From Deltaproteobacteria bacterium (GTDB lineage Bacteria; Myxococcota_A; UBA796; GCA-2862545), in assembly GCA_006226595.1 (NCBI GenBank), contig SBGP01000098.1:1-64000 (forward strand): a stretch of DNA of 64,000 nucleotides, in the 5' to 3' direction. How positions within the stretch are numbered: the stretch's first letter is position 1; every line of letters starts with the position of its first letter. This document shows positions 54,338 through 63,635 of this stretch, one piece after another. The notes below the pieces were generated by a model. It worked only from the letters and a program-made list of their open reading frames with translations. It did not search any database and had not been told where the DNA came from. The position numbers and the translations under genes are program-made.

Positions 54338-55366
54338 GTGCTCCTGAGCCTGCTTCTCGGCCTGATTGGCGGCGTAGCCTCGGCGGGTGATGTCGTCATC
54401 GACTTCCTCGATGTCGGCCAGGGCGACAGCACGCTGATCCGCGGTGGTGGAAAGGCGGTGCTCATCGACGCCGGAATCGCAGATGCTCGCGTCGCCGGCC
54501 AGCTCAAGAGCCTCGGCGTTCGCCAGCTCGACCTGGTCGTCGCGACTCATGCCCACGCCGACCATATCGGCGGCATGGCGGACGTCCTGGGCCTGCTCGA
54601 CGTGAAGCTGTACGTCGACAGCGGCCTTTCCCACGAGACGCGCGCCTACGACCGCACGATGGAGCAGGTCGAGGCCAAGCACATCAAGCACCTGCGCGCG
54701 CGGACCGACATGACGCTGCGCATGGGCGACGAAGCCATCCTCCACGTGCTGTGGCCGGGCGAGACCTACCTCAAGGACACCCGCTCGGACCTCAACAGCA
54801 ACTCCGTGGTGATCTGGCTCGAGCACGGTGAGATCGACGCCCTGTTCACCGGAGACGCGGAAGAGCCAACCGAGCACGCGCTGCTGCGCGGCAAGCTTCC
54901 CGAGGTCGAAGTGCTCAAGGTCGCCCACCACGGCTCGGCCCACAGCAGCACCCCGGCCTTCCTCGCCCGTACCTCCCCCGAGATCGCGGTGATCTCCTGC
55001 GGCAAGGACAACCGCTACGGCCATCCGGATGCGGGAACGGTCAAACGGCTCGCGAGCCACGGAGCGATGGTGTTCCGCACCGATCTCTCCGGACAGGTGC
55101 GGGTGATCAGCAACGGCTCCGAGGTCGAGGTGATGGAGGGCGACCTGTCGCTGTTCCGCACCGCGCCCAGCGCCGTGGCCACGCAGGACGACAAGCCGAT
55201 GCTCGCCGCCCAGGCGCCACAGCCCGCTCCGAGCAAGCCCGAGCCCACGACCACCGAAGCCCCCGAGGACGTCGCGAGCTGGCTCTCCGGCGTCAGGCCG
55301 AGCACCGGTGTCCCCGAAGAGGACACGGGCAAGAAGAAGAAGAAGAAGAAGAGGACGAAGCCATGA
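54338..55366 (+). CDS. ComEC-type MBL-fold hydrolase with signal peptide and poly-lysine tail
   Basis: A 342-residue exported protein (signal peptide MLLSLLLGLIGGVASA). The domain matches the metallo-hydrolase part of ComEC: FLDVGQGDSTLI, VVATHAHADHIGG (THxHxDH metal site), LFTGDAEEP, VAHHGSAHSS and YGHPDAGTV. Proteins of this kind may degrade the non-transforming DNA strand. The C-terminal 40 residues are Pro/Glu-rich and end in seven consecutive lysines then RTKP, perhaps binding DNA or wall polymers. GTG start with GAGGTG upstream. Coupled to the DUF3006 gene (ATGA). Confidence 0.88.
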   Translation: MLLSLLLGLIGGVASAGDVVIDFLDVGQGDSTLIRGGGKAVLIDAGIADARVAGQLKSLGVRQLDLVVATHAHADHIGGMADVLGLLDVKLYVDSGLSHETRAYDRTMEQVEAKHIKHLRARTDMTLRMGDEAILHVLWPGETYLKDTRSDLNSNSVVIWLEHGEIDALFTGDAEEPTEHALLRGKLPEVEVLKVAHHGSAHSSTPAFLARTSPEIAVISCGKDNRYGHPDAGTVKRLASHGAMVFRTDLSGQVRVISNGSEVEVMEGDLSLFRTAPSAVATQDDKPMLAAQAPQPAPSKPEPTTTEAPEDVASWLSGVRPSTGVPEEDTGKKKKKKKRTKP

Positions 55367-55560
55367 GAGCCGTGGTCGACCGAATCGAAGGCGAGTTCGC
55401 GATCCTCGAGATCGAGGGAATCACCATCGACTTTCCCGTGTCCCTGCTTCCTGCGGACACGCGCGAGGGGCACGTGTTCAGCTTGAGCCTCGAGCGCGTC
55501 CAGACCCCTGTACCCACCGAGGATGAGCGCCCCGACGAGATCCTCGACATCCAGCTGTGA
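55363..55560 (+). CDS. DUF3006 protein
   Basis: A 65-residue acidic protein matching DUF3006: RAVVDRIEGEFAILEIEGI, a short beta-barrel-like motif, and a C-terminal DEILDIQL. DUF3006 genes commonly sit beside ComEC-like MBL hydrolases, as here, where the ATG overlaps the upstream stop. No signal peptide, so it would act in the cytoplasm, perhaps on the mRNA or on the precursor of its neighbour. Role unknown. Confidence 0.82.
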   Translation: MRAVVDRIEGEFAILEIEGITIDFPVSLLPADTREGHVFSLSLERVQTPVPTEDERPDEILDIQL

Positions 55561-55571
55561 GTGGAGCCCCC

Positions 55572-56117
55572 ATGCGCGTGATCTTCCTCCTCCTCGGACT
55601 GCTTCTCTCGGGCATCGCCTGGGCGGGCGTGAACATCAACACCGCGACGGTCGAGGAGCTCGACAGCCTGCCGGGCATCGGGCCGAGCAAGGCCGAGGCG
55701 ATCGTCGCCTACCGCCAGGAGAACGGCCCGTTCGCCAGCGTCGATCAGCTCGACGCGGTGCCGGGCATCGGGCCCGCGACCCTTGCGAACCTGCGCGACC
55801 TCATCGAGGTCGGCCCGGGCGGCACCGCCCCCGCAGCGCCGGCCCCTACCGCCGCCGCGAGTGCCACGCCGCCGCCGCCGGCCGCTCCGGACAACTCTCC
55901 CCTGCCCTCGTCCACCGGACTCATCGACGTGAACACGGCGGGTGCGGACCAGCTGACCTCGCTGCCAGGCATCGGACCGACCAAGGCGGCCGCCATCGTC
56001 GCCGATCGCGAGCAGAACGGTCCCTACAGCTCGTGCCAGGACCTCACGCGGGTCACGGGCATCGGCTCCGCGACGGTCACCGCCATCGCCAAGCAGTGCA
56101 CGGCTAGCGGCCAGTAG
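55572..56117 (+). CDS. ComEA-like secreted protein with two helix-hairpin-helix domains
   Basis: A 181-residue exported protein (signal peptide ending IAWA). Two ComEA-type HhH units are separated by a Pro/Ala linker: VNINTATVEELDSLPGIGPSKA and later DVNTAGADQLTSLPGIGPTKAA. HhH units bind double-stranded DNA without sequence preference. With the ComEC-type hydrolase and DUF3006 just upstream, the set looks like envelope DNA-handling components. The ATG at 55572 has GGAG upstream; a GTG at 55557 overlaps the previous stop and is possible. Confidence 0.88.
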   Translation: MRVIFLLLGLLLSGIAWAGVNINTATVEELDSLPGIGPSKAEAIVAYRQENGPFASVDQLDAVPGIGPATLANLRDLIEVGPGGTAPAAPAPTAAASATPPPPAAPDNSPLPSSTGLIDVNTAGADQLTSLPGIGPTKAAAIVADREQNGPYSSCQDLTRVTGIGSATVTAIAKQCTASGQ

Positions 56118-56157
56118 GACTGCGGCGCGTCACGCGAAGGCACTGCGCGGAACGCGC

Positions 56158-57240
56158 CTACAGGACGAACGCGTAGAGGATGCCGGCGAGGCCCGAGCAT
56201 CCCCCGCAGATCGCGCAGAACGCGAAGAAGGCACCGAGCGCGTACAAGAAGGTGTTGTTGCCGGTCGCGTCGTTGCGGAGCACCACCCGGGCGACCGCCT
56301 GACCGTCCGCCTTGGCGGCGATGACCGCCGAACGCAGGAGCACCTGGTCCACCTGCACGTTGCACGCCCAGCTGCTGTTGCCGCGCCCGAAGCCAGGGTT
56401 GGTGCGCCACGAGCCGCCGACCGTGAGGTTCACACGGTTGGCGTCGCCCTCCTCGAGGCCGATACCCAGCATGCCGCCGACCCCGAAGGCGACGTCGCCG
56501 ATGTCGCGATGCAGCTCGATCACGCCGCCACGCTGGTCCGTCCACAGCTCGACCGCCCACACCTGCCGGTCCCCGACCAGGACTGCGGCGACGACGCCGT
56601 CGTCGGCCACCTCGACCTGCCGCGTCCCTGGAGCGAGCAACATCGCGCGAAGGACCTGAAGGGCGGCCGGCTGCTCGCCCTGTGCGGCCCCGAGAGCCAC
56701 CTGGAACAGCTGGCCGTTGGACAGCGCGACCCAGCGCCCAAGCCCCGACCAGGCCACGTCGACGAGGGGCTGGCCGAGCGAGAGCTGCTGCGCGACCTGC
56801 CCGGTCGTCACGTCGAAGACCGTGATCATGCCCTGGGCATCGACCACAGCAAGCTGAGTCTCGCCTTGCCCGCCAAAGCTCGCAGCCACGCCCCCAGCGT
56901 GTTCGAGGCGGTACGACTCGCCATCCCGCGACACGAGCAGCACGCAGTCGGTCGCGATGACGGCGACGCGGCCATCACGCGCCCCGCACATCGAGACGGG
57001 CTGGACCCCGAGGTTGGTGTCGACGATCTGGGTGCCGTCGTGGGCCATGAAGCTGACCAGGCGACCGTCGCTGTCGAGGGTGACGACCAGCTGGCCCCCC
57101 GCGTGCACCGCTACCGCGATGCCCTGCAGGAAGCTCTTCCACATGGGCACGCCCTCGCCCGAGTAGACGAGGACCTCGGGTCCGTCGAGACAGACCTGGA
57201 TCGAGCCGCTGCGGTCGAAGCTGTACGGGGCGACGCTCAT
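56158..57240 (-). CDS. Propeller-like protein with C-terminal membrane helix
   Basis: A 360-residue protein without signal peptide. The first 250 residues repeat WD/PQQ-like blade units (GQLVVTLDSDGRLVSFMAHDG, TQLAVVDAQGMITVFDVTTG, GRWVALSNGQLFQV). A segment with GSWRTNPGFGRGN follows, and a C-terminal hydrophobic region rich in Gly/Cys (FLYALGAFFAFCAICGGC) anchors it. It probably faces the cytoplasm. Its ATG overlaps the TPR gene stop, so the two are co-expressed. Confidence 0.75.
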   Translation of the reverse strand: MSVAPYSFDRSGSIQVCLDGPEVLVYSGEGVPMWKSFLQGIAVAVHAGGQLVVTLDSDGRLVSFMAHDGTQIVDTNLGVQPVSMCGARDGRVAVIATDCVLLVSRDGESYRLEHAGGVAASFGGQGETQLAVVDAQGMITVFDVTTGQVAQQLSLGQPLVDVAWSGLGRWVALSNGQLFQVALGAAQGEQPAALQVLRAMLLAPGTRQVEVADDGVVAAVLVGDRQVWAVELWTDQRGGVIELHRDIGDVAFGVGGMLGIGLEEGDANRVNLTVGGSWRTNPGFGRGNSSWACNVQVDQVLLRSAVIAAKADGQAVARVVLRNDATGNNTFLYALGAFFAFCAICGGCSGLAGILYAFVL

Positions 57241-58709
57241 TCACTCTCCTCGGGGTCCACGACCGACGGCACCGCCACGTCCGCAGCCACCGGCTCGGCG
57301 TGGAGCCCCGTGGGCTCGTCCAGCGGGTCACCACCCGCCGGAGGCCGGAGCATATCGGACAGCGCCAGCTGGAGTGCGCCGAGCGCGCCCTCGATGGTGC
57401 TCATCTCCTCCAGATCGAGTCCCCCGGAACCGGCGGGAAGCTCGGAAGCCGCGAGAACTCCGGCCGTACGCAGCGCGGACTCTCGCTGCAGATCATCCGG
57501 GTCCAGCGCCTCGAGCTCGAACACCCACGCGGCGGGCAGGTGCTCGCGGTAGTACGTGGCTACCGCCTTCGCGTTGGGCTGGATGTCGCCGGCAATGTGC
57601 TCGCGGGCCAGGGCGGCGGTGAGCGCTTCGCGGTAGTGCCCGAGCGCCGCGAGCGACTTCACGACCATGCGCAGGGCCTGTCCGACCCCACGCCGAGGGT
57701 CGGCATCGCTCCACATCCGTCGCGCGACCTCGGCGGCCAGCAGGGCGGCGAGCGGACGCTCGACCCGGAAGCAGTGCTCGCTGACCCGGTGCATGCCGCC
57801 GGCGATCCCGTGGTGATGGCCGAGCTCCGCGAGGATGCCGATGCCGGCGGTGAGGTGCTCCTCCGCGCCAGGCAGCTGGGCACGCGACATGGCCTGCCCC
57901 AGCCCGAGGCGCACGAAGCCCTCCATCTCGCGGTCCCCGGCCTGGCGAACGCGTGGCAGCGCCTCCTCGTACAGGCTCACCGCTGCGGACGGCCGCGGGA
58001 TCTGCAACATCACGGCGCCGAGCCCCGCAAGTACGCGCGCGACGAGCAGCGGACTCTCCGCGTCGTGTGCGAGCGGCCGTGCCGCCTCCAGCGCCCGCTC
58101 GGCGTCTTCGAGGCGACCCTCGATCCGGTACAGCTCCGAGAGCTGCAGCCAGGTGCCGACCTGACCCGCCAGATGCCCCGCCTGACGGTGTGCGGAGAGT
58201 GCCTTGAGGAACGCCTCCTCAGCCGCGCGGTAGCGGCCCTCGCGCAGCGCGACCCGCCCCATGCCCGCCAGCGCCCCCGCCGCGGCCCCGGTGCCGAGGT
58301 CCTGGTAGATCGCACGGGCGTAGGACAGGCTCTCGCGCGCCTCGCTCCCCCGCCCCTCGCGCAACAGGATCTCGGCGAGCAACACCAGGCTGGCGGCCTC
58401 GGCCTCGAGCGCGTCTCGCCACAGGACCGCGTGCGCGGCCCGGCCATCGCCGGTCTCGAGCTGGGTCCGCAAGCGCTGGTACAGCGAGACGGCCTCGCGC
58501 GCGTGCATCTCGGAGTCCGCAGTGTGACCCGCGGCGAGCAGACACTGGGCCAGCCCTCGCACCGCATGGCCCTCCGCGAGGCGAAGCGCCGGTGAGCGCA
58601 GGCCCGCGAGCGCGGCCTCGAACTCGGCCTGCGCCCCGGGAAGTCCCCGCACCAGGGCCTGGTCGCCTCGAGCAAGCGCTTCGAGCGCCTCGGTCACATC
58701 CGCACTCAT
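57237..58709 (-). CDS. TPR-repeat protein
   Basis: A 490-residue, all-helical protein made of tetratricopeptide-like repeats with alternating A/G/Y positions (for example [55 protein letters not shown]). No catalytic or signal sequence; an acidic Pro-rich tail ends the protein. TPR scaffolds bind partner proteins; the coupled propeller protein is a candidate partner. GGAGGT precedes the ATG at 58709. Divergent from the cyclase gene. Confidence 0.85.
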   Translation of the reverse strand: MSADVTEALEALARGDQALVRGLPGAQAEFEAALAGLRSPALRLAEGHAVRGLAQCLLAAGHTADSEMHAREAVSLYQRLRTQLETGDGRAAHAVLWRDALEAEAASLVLLAEILLREGRGSEARESLSYARAIYQDLGTGAAAGALAGMGRVALREGRYRAAEEAFLKALSAHRQAGHLAGQVGTWLQLSELYRIEGRLEDAERALEAARPLAHDAESPLLVARVLAGLGAVMLQIPRPSAAVSLYEEALPRVRQAGDREMEGFVRLGLGQAMSRAQLPGAEEHLTAGIGILAELGHHHGIAGGMHRVSEHCFRVERPLAALLAAEVARRMWSDADPRRGVGQALRMVVKSLAALGHYREALTAALAREHIAGDIQPNAKAVATYYREHLPAAWVFELEALDPDDLQRESALRTAGVLAASELPAGSGGLDLEEMSTIEGALGALQLALSDMLRPPAGGDPLDEPTGLHAEPVAADVAVPSVVDPEESE

Positions 58710-58787
58710 GGGCACCTCCGTGGGCACAGTGTACGCCGGAGATGCAGGCGGCGCGTTTCGGTGGCACCCTCGCCCCGTGGAGTGTGC

Positions 58788-60002
58788 ATGCAAGGAGCGG
58801 AAGCGCTGGCTCGCGCGGTGGATCGGCAGCGGCTGGACAACGCCCATCGCGTCAACCTGGTCCGACTGATCGGGGTCGGCGGATGGATGGTGTTCTGCCT
58901 GATCTTCGGGCTCGGATGGGGCAAGCCGTTCTTCACCGAGGCGCTGCCGACGGTGGCCGTGTACCTCATTGTCGCGACGGTCCTCTACTTCGGCGCTCGG
59001 TCGCGAGAGGCCATGGCCCAGGCCAGCGCCTACGCCCCTGCCCTGCTCGATCTGCCCGCCATCTTCCTGATCACGCGCCCGCTCGTGCGCCTCGCCGACG
59101 ACCCGGACGCCACCGCCGCCCAGACCGTCTCCATCCTCATGGTCGTGGTGGTCCTCACCGTGCTCGGTCTGCGTCAAAGCCTGCTGTGGCTCGCGTGCGC
59201 CATGGCCGCGACGATGGCCGCCTTCCTGCACTGGGAGGTGGGCTCCCCCGTGGTGACGATGATCACCGGGGCCTTCGTCGTGTTCCTGCTCGCCATCGTG
59301 TCGCAGTACGTGCAGGAGCGACTGCTGCAGCTCGCACAACGCCTCGCCGCCGAGCAGATCGCCCTGTCCCGCCTCGGTCGCTACTTCTCACCTGCCGTCG
59401 CCCAACGGATCCGTCGCGACCATCGCGACGACGCCAGCCTCGAGGAGCGCGACGTCTCGATCCTGTTCTGCGACATCCGGGGCTTCACGCGCCTCGCCTC
59501 GGAGCTCGACCAGGCCGACGTCGCCGATGTGCTCAACGCGTACCTCGCGCGCATGGTCGAGGTGATCTTCGAGCACGAAGGCACCCTCGACAAGTTCATG
59601 GGCGACGGCATCCTCGCGTACTTCGGCGCCCCGCTGACCCAGCCGGACCACGCCGATCGCGCGGTCGCGTGCGGCCTCGGCATGCTTGCCGCTCTCGACG
59701 AGGTGAACGCGACCTTCGCCGAGGCGGGACTGCCGCAGCTGCGCGTCGGCATCGGCATTCACTCGGGCCCTGCCCTCGTCGGCAACATCGGCCCGGCGCT
59801 GCGCAAGGAGTTCACGGTCATCGGCGACAGCGTGAACCTCGCGTCCCGCATCGAAGGACTGACGAAGGTGCACGGCGAGGCCCTGCTCGTCTCGGAGGCC
59901 ACCCGCGAGCGCATCGAAGGCCGCGACTGGCGCCCCATCAAGGCCACGCCGGTCCGCGGTCGCGTGGACCCGGTCCAGACCTGGGTTCCCCTCGCGCACT
60001 GA
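58788..60002 (+). CDS. Class III adenylate/guanylate cyclase with membrane region
   Basis: A 404-residue protein. Five or six hydrophobic helices span about residues 28-172, then a helical linker ([25 protein letters not shown]) and a class III cyclase domain. Metal-binding Asp229 (LFCDIRGFT) and Asp273 ([12 protein letters not shown]) are present, and the transition-state region reads [12 protein letters not shown] with Asn and Arg. It should make cAMP (or cGMP). ATG at 58788 follows GTGGAG. Convergent with the RNA candidate on the other strand; only 8 bases separate its stop from the terminator tail. Confidence 0.92.
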   Translation: MQGAEALARAVDRQRLDNAHRVNLVRLIGVGGWMVFCLIFGLGWGKPFFTEALPTVAVYLIVATVLYFGARSREAMAQASAYAPALLDLPAIFLITRPLVRLADDPDATAAQTVSILMVVVVLTVLGLRQSLLWLACAMAATMAAFLHWEVGSPVVTMITGAFVVFLLAIVSQYVQERLLQLAQRLAAEQIALSRLGRYFSPAVAQRIRRDHRDDASLEERDVSILFCDIRGFTRLASELDQADVADVLNAYLARMVEVIFEHEGTLDKFMGDGILAYFGAPLTQPDHADRAVACGLGMLAALDEVNATFAEAGLPQLRVGIGIHSGPALVGNIGPALRKEFTVIGDSVNLASRIEGLTKVHGEALLVSEATRERIEGRDWRPIKATPVRGRVDPVQTWVPLAH

Positions 60003-60010
60003 GCGCACCC

Positions 60011-60050
60011 GAAACGAAAGAACCCCCGAGATCCGAAGATCCCGGGGGTT
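60011..60050 (-). terminator. Intrinsic terminator read on the minus strand
   Basis: A 13-pair stem (60021-60033 with 60038-60050, one G-U pair) closed by a C(UUCG)G tetraloop when read on the minus strand, followed by CTTTCGTTTC. The T-rich side and the stable loop exist only in that orientation; the plus-strand reading has an A-rich approach and no T-run. As no minus-strand protein gene ends nearby, it marks the 3' end of the RNA gene candidate. Confidence 0.85.
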
Positions 60051-61257
60051 CATGATGACATCCGAACGGCCCGTGGAACGTCCCTGCAGAGGCTTGCGCA
60101 TCACCCGGGATTCGCGACTGCAAGCAGTCGCGGCAGCTCCTGAAGTTCGCCTGTTCTTCAGGGTCCCGGACGCAGCCGAACTGGTCGTCCATCGAACCGT
60201 CGCGTAGCGGGTGGTCTGGGTTCTTTCCCGCTCCCCTCGTGACCTTCCGCTGTCGCCAGCCGGGCCTCCAGGGTCTTCCGCGACGGTCCAGCGCGCGAGG
60301 CTGTCTCCAGTCTCGCGTGCGAACCCTCTGAACTTGGCGCTGCATGAGCGCTCTCGTGTGAGCCGGCTCGTGGTGTCGAGCCATCCTCTCGTGGGATTCG
60401 TTCGAGTGCGTGCCCCGCTGCCGACGGCACTGGGGGAGTCGCGCATCCGAGGCGGCCCCCAGGCCATCCTCGCGCTTCCGTCCTCGTGGTTTCGCACCAC
60501 CTCGACGGTTTCCTCCTCCCTCCAGCTTGCGGGCTTGTTGCATCCCACAGCCAGCCGGGGTTCGACGCGTTTCCGCGGACACCCGCCTCGGACCTCTCGG
60601 CACCGAGAACGAGCATGCGCTTTCCCGCATCGCTGTTCACACCCTTCGAAGAATACCCCTCACCGGCAGCCGTACCGCATCACTGCGGCCGTTACCCCCC
60701 TGGTGTTCCCTCGCTCGCCGCCGAAGCGGCGAACCGGTCAGGCGCCGAGGCTCCGGTCCGAAGACCTCCACGTCGACGCGGGACCTGCGCTGTCGCATCC
60801 AGGCTCCACCGCAAGCGGCTTCACCCGGGGCTCGAGCGGAGCGTCACCTTCGAGGTGTTGCTCCACCGATGAGTCCGTAGCATCCCCGAGCGTTGCCGCT
60901 CGTAGGACGCCCTATCCTTCCATGGGCTTGGTTCCCCTCCAAGGTCCGACCACGGCGTCCGAAGACGTCGCCTCCGCCCGCTCACCGTTCGCGCAAGCAC
61001 GAGCGGCTGTGGCCACCCGAGAACGGGGACCACCGAAGCGCCTGTGAGGCGCCCGACCGCGATGCCTCGCGGCCGACGACATCCCGGCGTGGGTTCCAGC
61101 GCATGAGCGCCTGCCCAGACCGTCTGTCCGGAGGTGTCGGTGCAGCCATTCGACGTCCCGAGGGACGCGGTCGACTGCCGACCTTCATGGGGTTTGTGAC
61201 GTCAAAGAGCGCTCCGAGGAGCGTTCCCTCGGTCGACACCGGTCGCCCGGAAGTCAC
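60011..61257 (-). ncRNA. Candidate large structured noncoding RNA (about 1.25 kb)
   Basis: No open frame here has the codon character of the neighbours. On the minus strand the stretch is dense in stable hairpins: C(UUCG)G loops at 60716-60731, 60755-60766, 60956-60967 and in the terminator; G(CUUG)C loops at 60113-60132 and 60809-60818; a GUGA loop at 60675-60688; long stems at 61038-61052, 61155-61166 and 61210-61223. On the other strand the UUCG loops would be CGAA, so strand choice is clear. A sigma54 promoter predicts a start near 61257 and an intrinsic terminator ends it. It is not RNase P, tmRNA, 6S or rRNA by any motif I know. The 1,489 bases 60003-61491 hold nothing else but the promoter region. 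Confidence 0.7.
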
Positions 61258-61266
61258 TTCCCAGCA

Positions 61267-61284
61267 ATGCAGGCGGCGTGCCAA
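61267..61284 (-). promoter_or_regulatory. Sigma54 (-24/-12) promoter
   Basis: Read on the minus strand the sequence is TTGGCACG-CCGC-CTGCA. It matches the sigma54 consensus YTGGCACG-N4-TTGCW at every position but one, and the GG and GC pairs are exactly 10 bases apart as required. It predicts transcription starting near 61257 and running towards lower coordinates into the structured region. The adjacent upstream gene on the same strand encodes a sigma54 activator. Confidence 0.82.
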
Positions 61285-61326
61285 CTCGCGCGAACGACGA
61301 AAGCTCGGTTTTCGCGGATTGCGGTG

Positions 61327-61462
61327 GGATCTGAACTTCCCGGGCTGCTCTTCGTCAGCTGTCCGGCTCGTGCGGACTCGCGGCGATCCCAGGCGCGAAG
61401 TGCCGCATCGTTACTGGCTCCTCGCCGCTGTGGCGAGCGCGGAACGCAGCGGGATCTGGACT
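61327..61462 (-). promoter_or_regulatory. Candidate enhancer sites for the sigma54 activator
   Basis: Upstream of the sigma54 promoter are three kinds of symmetric or repeated sequence: the direct repeat AGTyCAGATCCC (minus strand) at 61327-61338 and 61451-61462; the inverted repeat GTCCG-N7-CGGAC at 61361-61377; and CTCGCC-N5-GGCGAG at 61421-61437. They lie about 70-205 bases before the predicted start, the usual range for activator sites. Which one is bound cannot be told from sequence. Confidence 0.45.
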
Positions 61463-61491
61463 GCCCAAATGCGGATTGTGAAAACGACGGC

Positions 61492-62910
<1,419 letters not shown>

Positions 62911-62934
62911 GCGTTGCCCTCGCTGCACGCACGG

Positions 62935-63555
62935 TCACACGGAAGACGCGTCGGATCCAGGCGGCCGCCAGCCGGCAATCCGCTCGGCCCACCCCTCGCC
63001 GGTCTCTTCGAGCACCGTGACGGTCGCGTTGTCCACGCGGTACTTGCGCCAGTGGCGCAAGGGCGCACCCGCGATCGCCGCCCGCAGCGAAGCGATGACC
63101 ATCTGATGACTGACCATCGCCGTCCTGCCCGGAGGGGCCTCGCTCAGGACGCCAAGCGCGCGCGACTGCAGGGTGCCGAGGCTCTCCCCGCCGGGCACCA
63201 CCACCGCATCCGGCTCGGAGGCGAAGTCCCGAAAGAACTCGGGCCAGCGCGCGAAAGCGGTCGGGCCGTCGAGCCCCTCGAGCAAGCCCTGGTCGAGCTC
63301 GATCAGCGCGTCGACGATCTCGGGCGAGCTTCCGAGTGCTTCCGCCGTCTGGCGCGCCCGGGACAGCGGTGAGCACCACACCCGGTCGACCTCCTCGGCC
63401 AGTCCGAACAGCCCGCGCGCCTGCGCGATCCCCACCTCGTCGAGGCCGACGTCCGTCCTGCCGAGGAAGCGCTGCTGCGCGTTCCAGGACGTTCGTCCAT
63501 GGCGAACGAGCACGACGATCCGCCCCGCATGTGACGTCCTCCACGGCCATTCCAT
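62935..63555 (-). CDS. Histidine-phosphatase family protein
   Basis: A 206-residue phosphoglycerate-mutase-like phosphatase. The catalytic motif is LVRHGRTSWN, with the second Arg in CSPLSRARQTA, the acid in DQGLLEGLDG and the second His in MVSHQMV. This pattern fits small-molecule phosphatases of the CobC / GpmB type; the substrate cannot be assigned. It lies 24 bases upstream of the sigma54 activator gene on the same strand, so the two are probably co-transcribed. Confidence 0.88.
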   Translation of the reverse strand: MEWPWRTSHAGRIVVLVRHGRTSWNAQQRFLGRTDVGLDEVGIAQARGLFGLAEEVDRVWCSPLSRARQTAEALGSSPEIVDALIELDQGLLEGLDGPTAFARWPEFFRDFASEPDAVVVPGGESLGTLQSRALGVLSEAPPGRTAMVSHQMVIASLRAAIAGAPLRHWRKYRVDNATVTVLEETGEGWAERIAGWRPPGSDASSV

Positions 63556-63635
63556 GATCCGCCCCCGAGATCGCTTCGCCCGAAGTCAGGCACGGTGTAG
63601 TCTTAGCATCCACGCCCCCCCGAACCGACGGACCG

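Noticed and set aside
55328-55355. AAGAAGAAG run at the end of the ComEC-type gene as a frameshift or slippage error
   Set aside because: The frame stays open to a stop that overlaps the DUF3006 start as ATGA, which is the expected coupling, so the lysine tail seems genuine.
59388-60548. A minus-strand frame overlapping the terminator and the cyclase 3' end
   Set aside because: It crosses a strong intrinsic terminator and runs antisense to the conserved cyclase catalytic domain.
60665-60700. A hairpin resembling group II intron domain V
   Set aside because: The GUGA-capped stem is similar in outline, but it lies in the middle of the predicted RNA, the catalytic triad context is not recognisable, and there is no intron-encoded reverse transcriptase or 5' GUGYG boundary.
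60211-61047. A 278-residue plus-strand frame in the RNA region
   Set aside because: Ser/Pro/Arg-rich with no domain, no ribosome-binding site and codon use unlike the neighbours. Frames of this kind are typical of the strand opposite a structured RNA.
60011-61257. Known housekeeping RNAs (RNase P, tmRNA, 6S, SRP, rRNA fragment)
   Set aside because: None of the recognisable conserved cores of these RNAs is present and the length does not fit.
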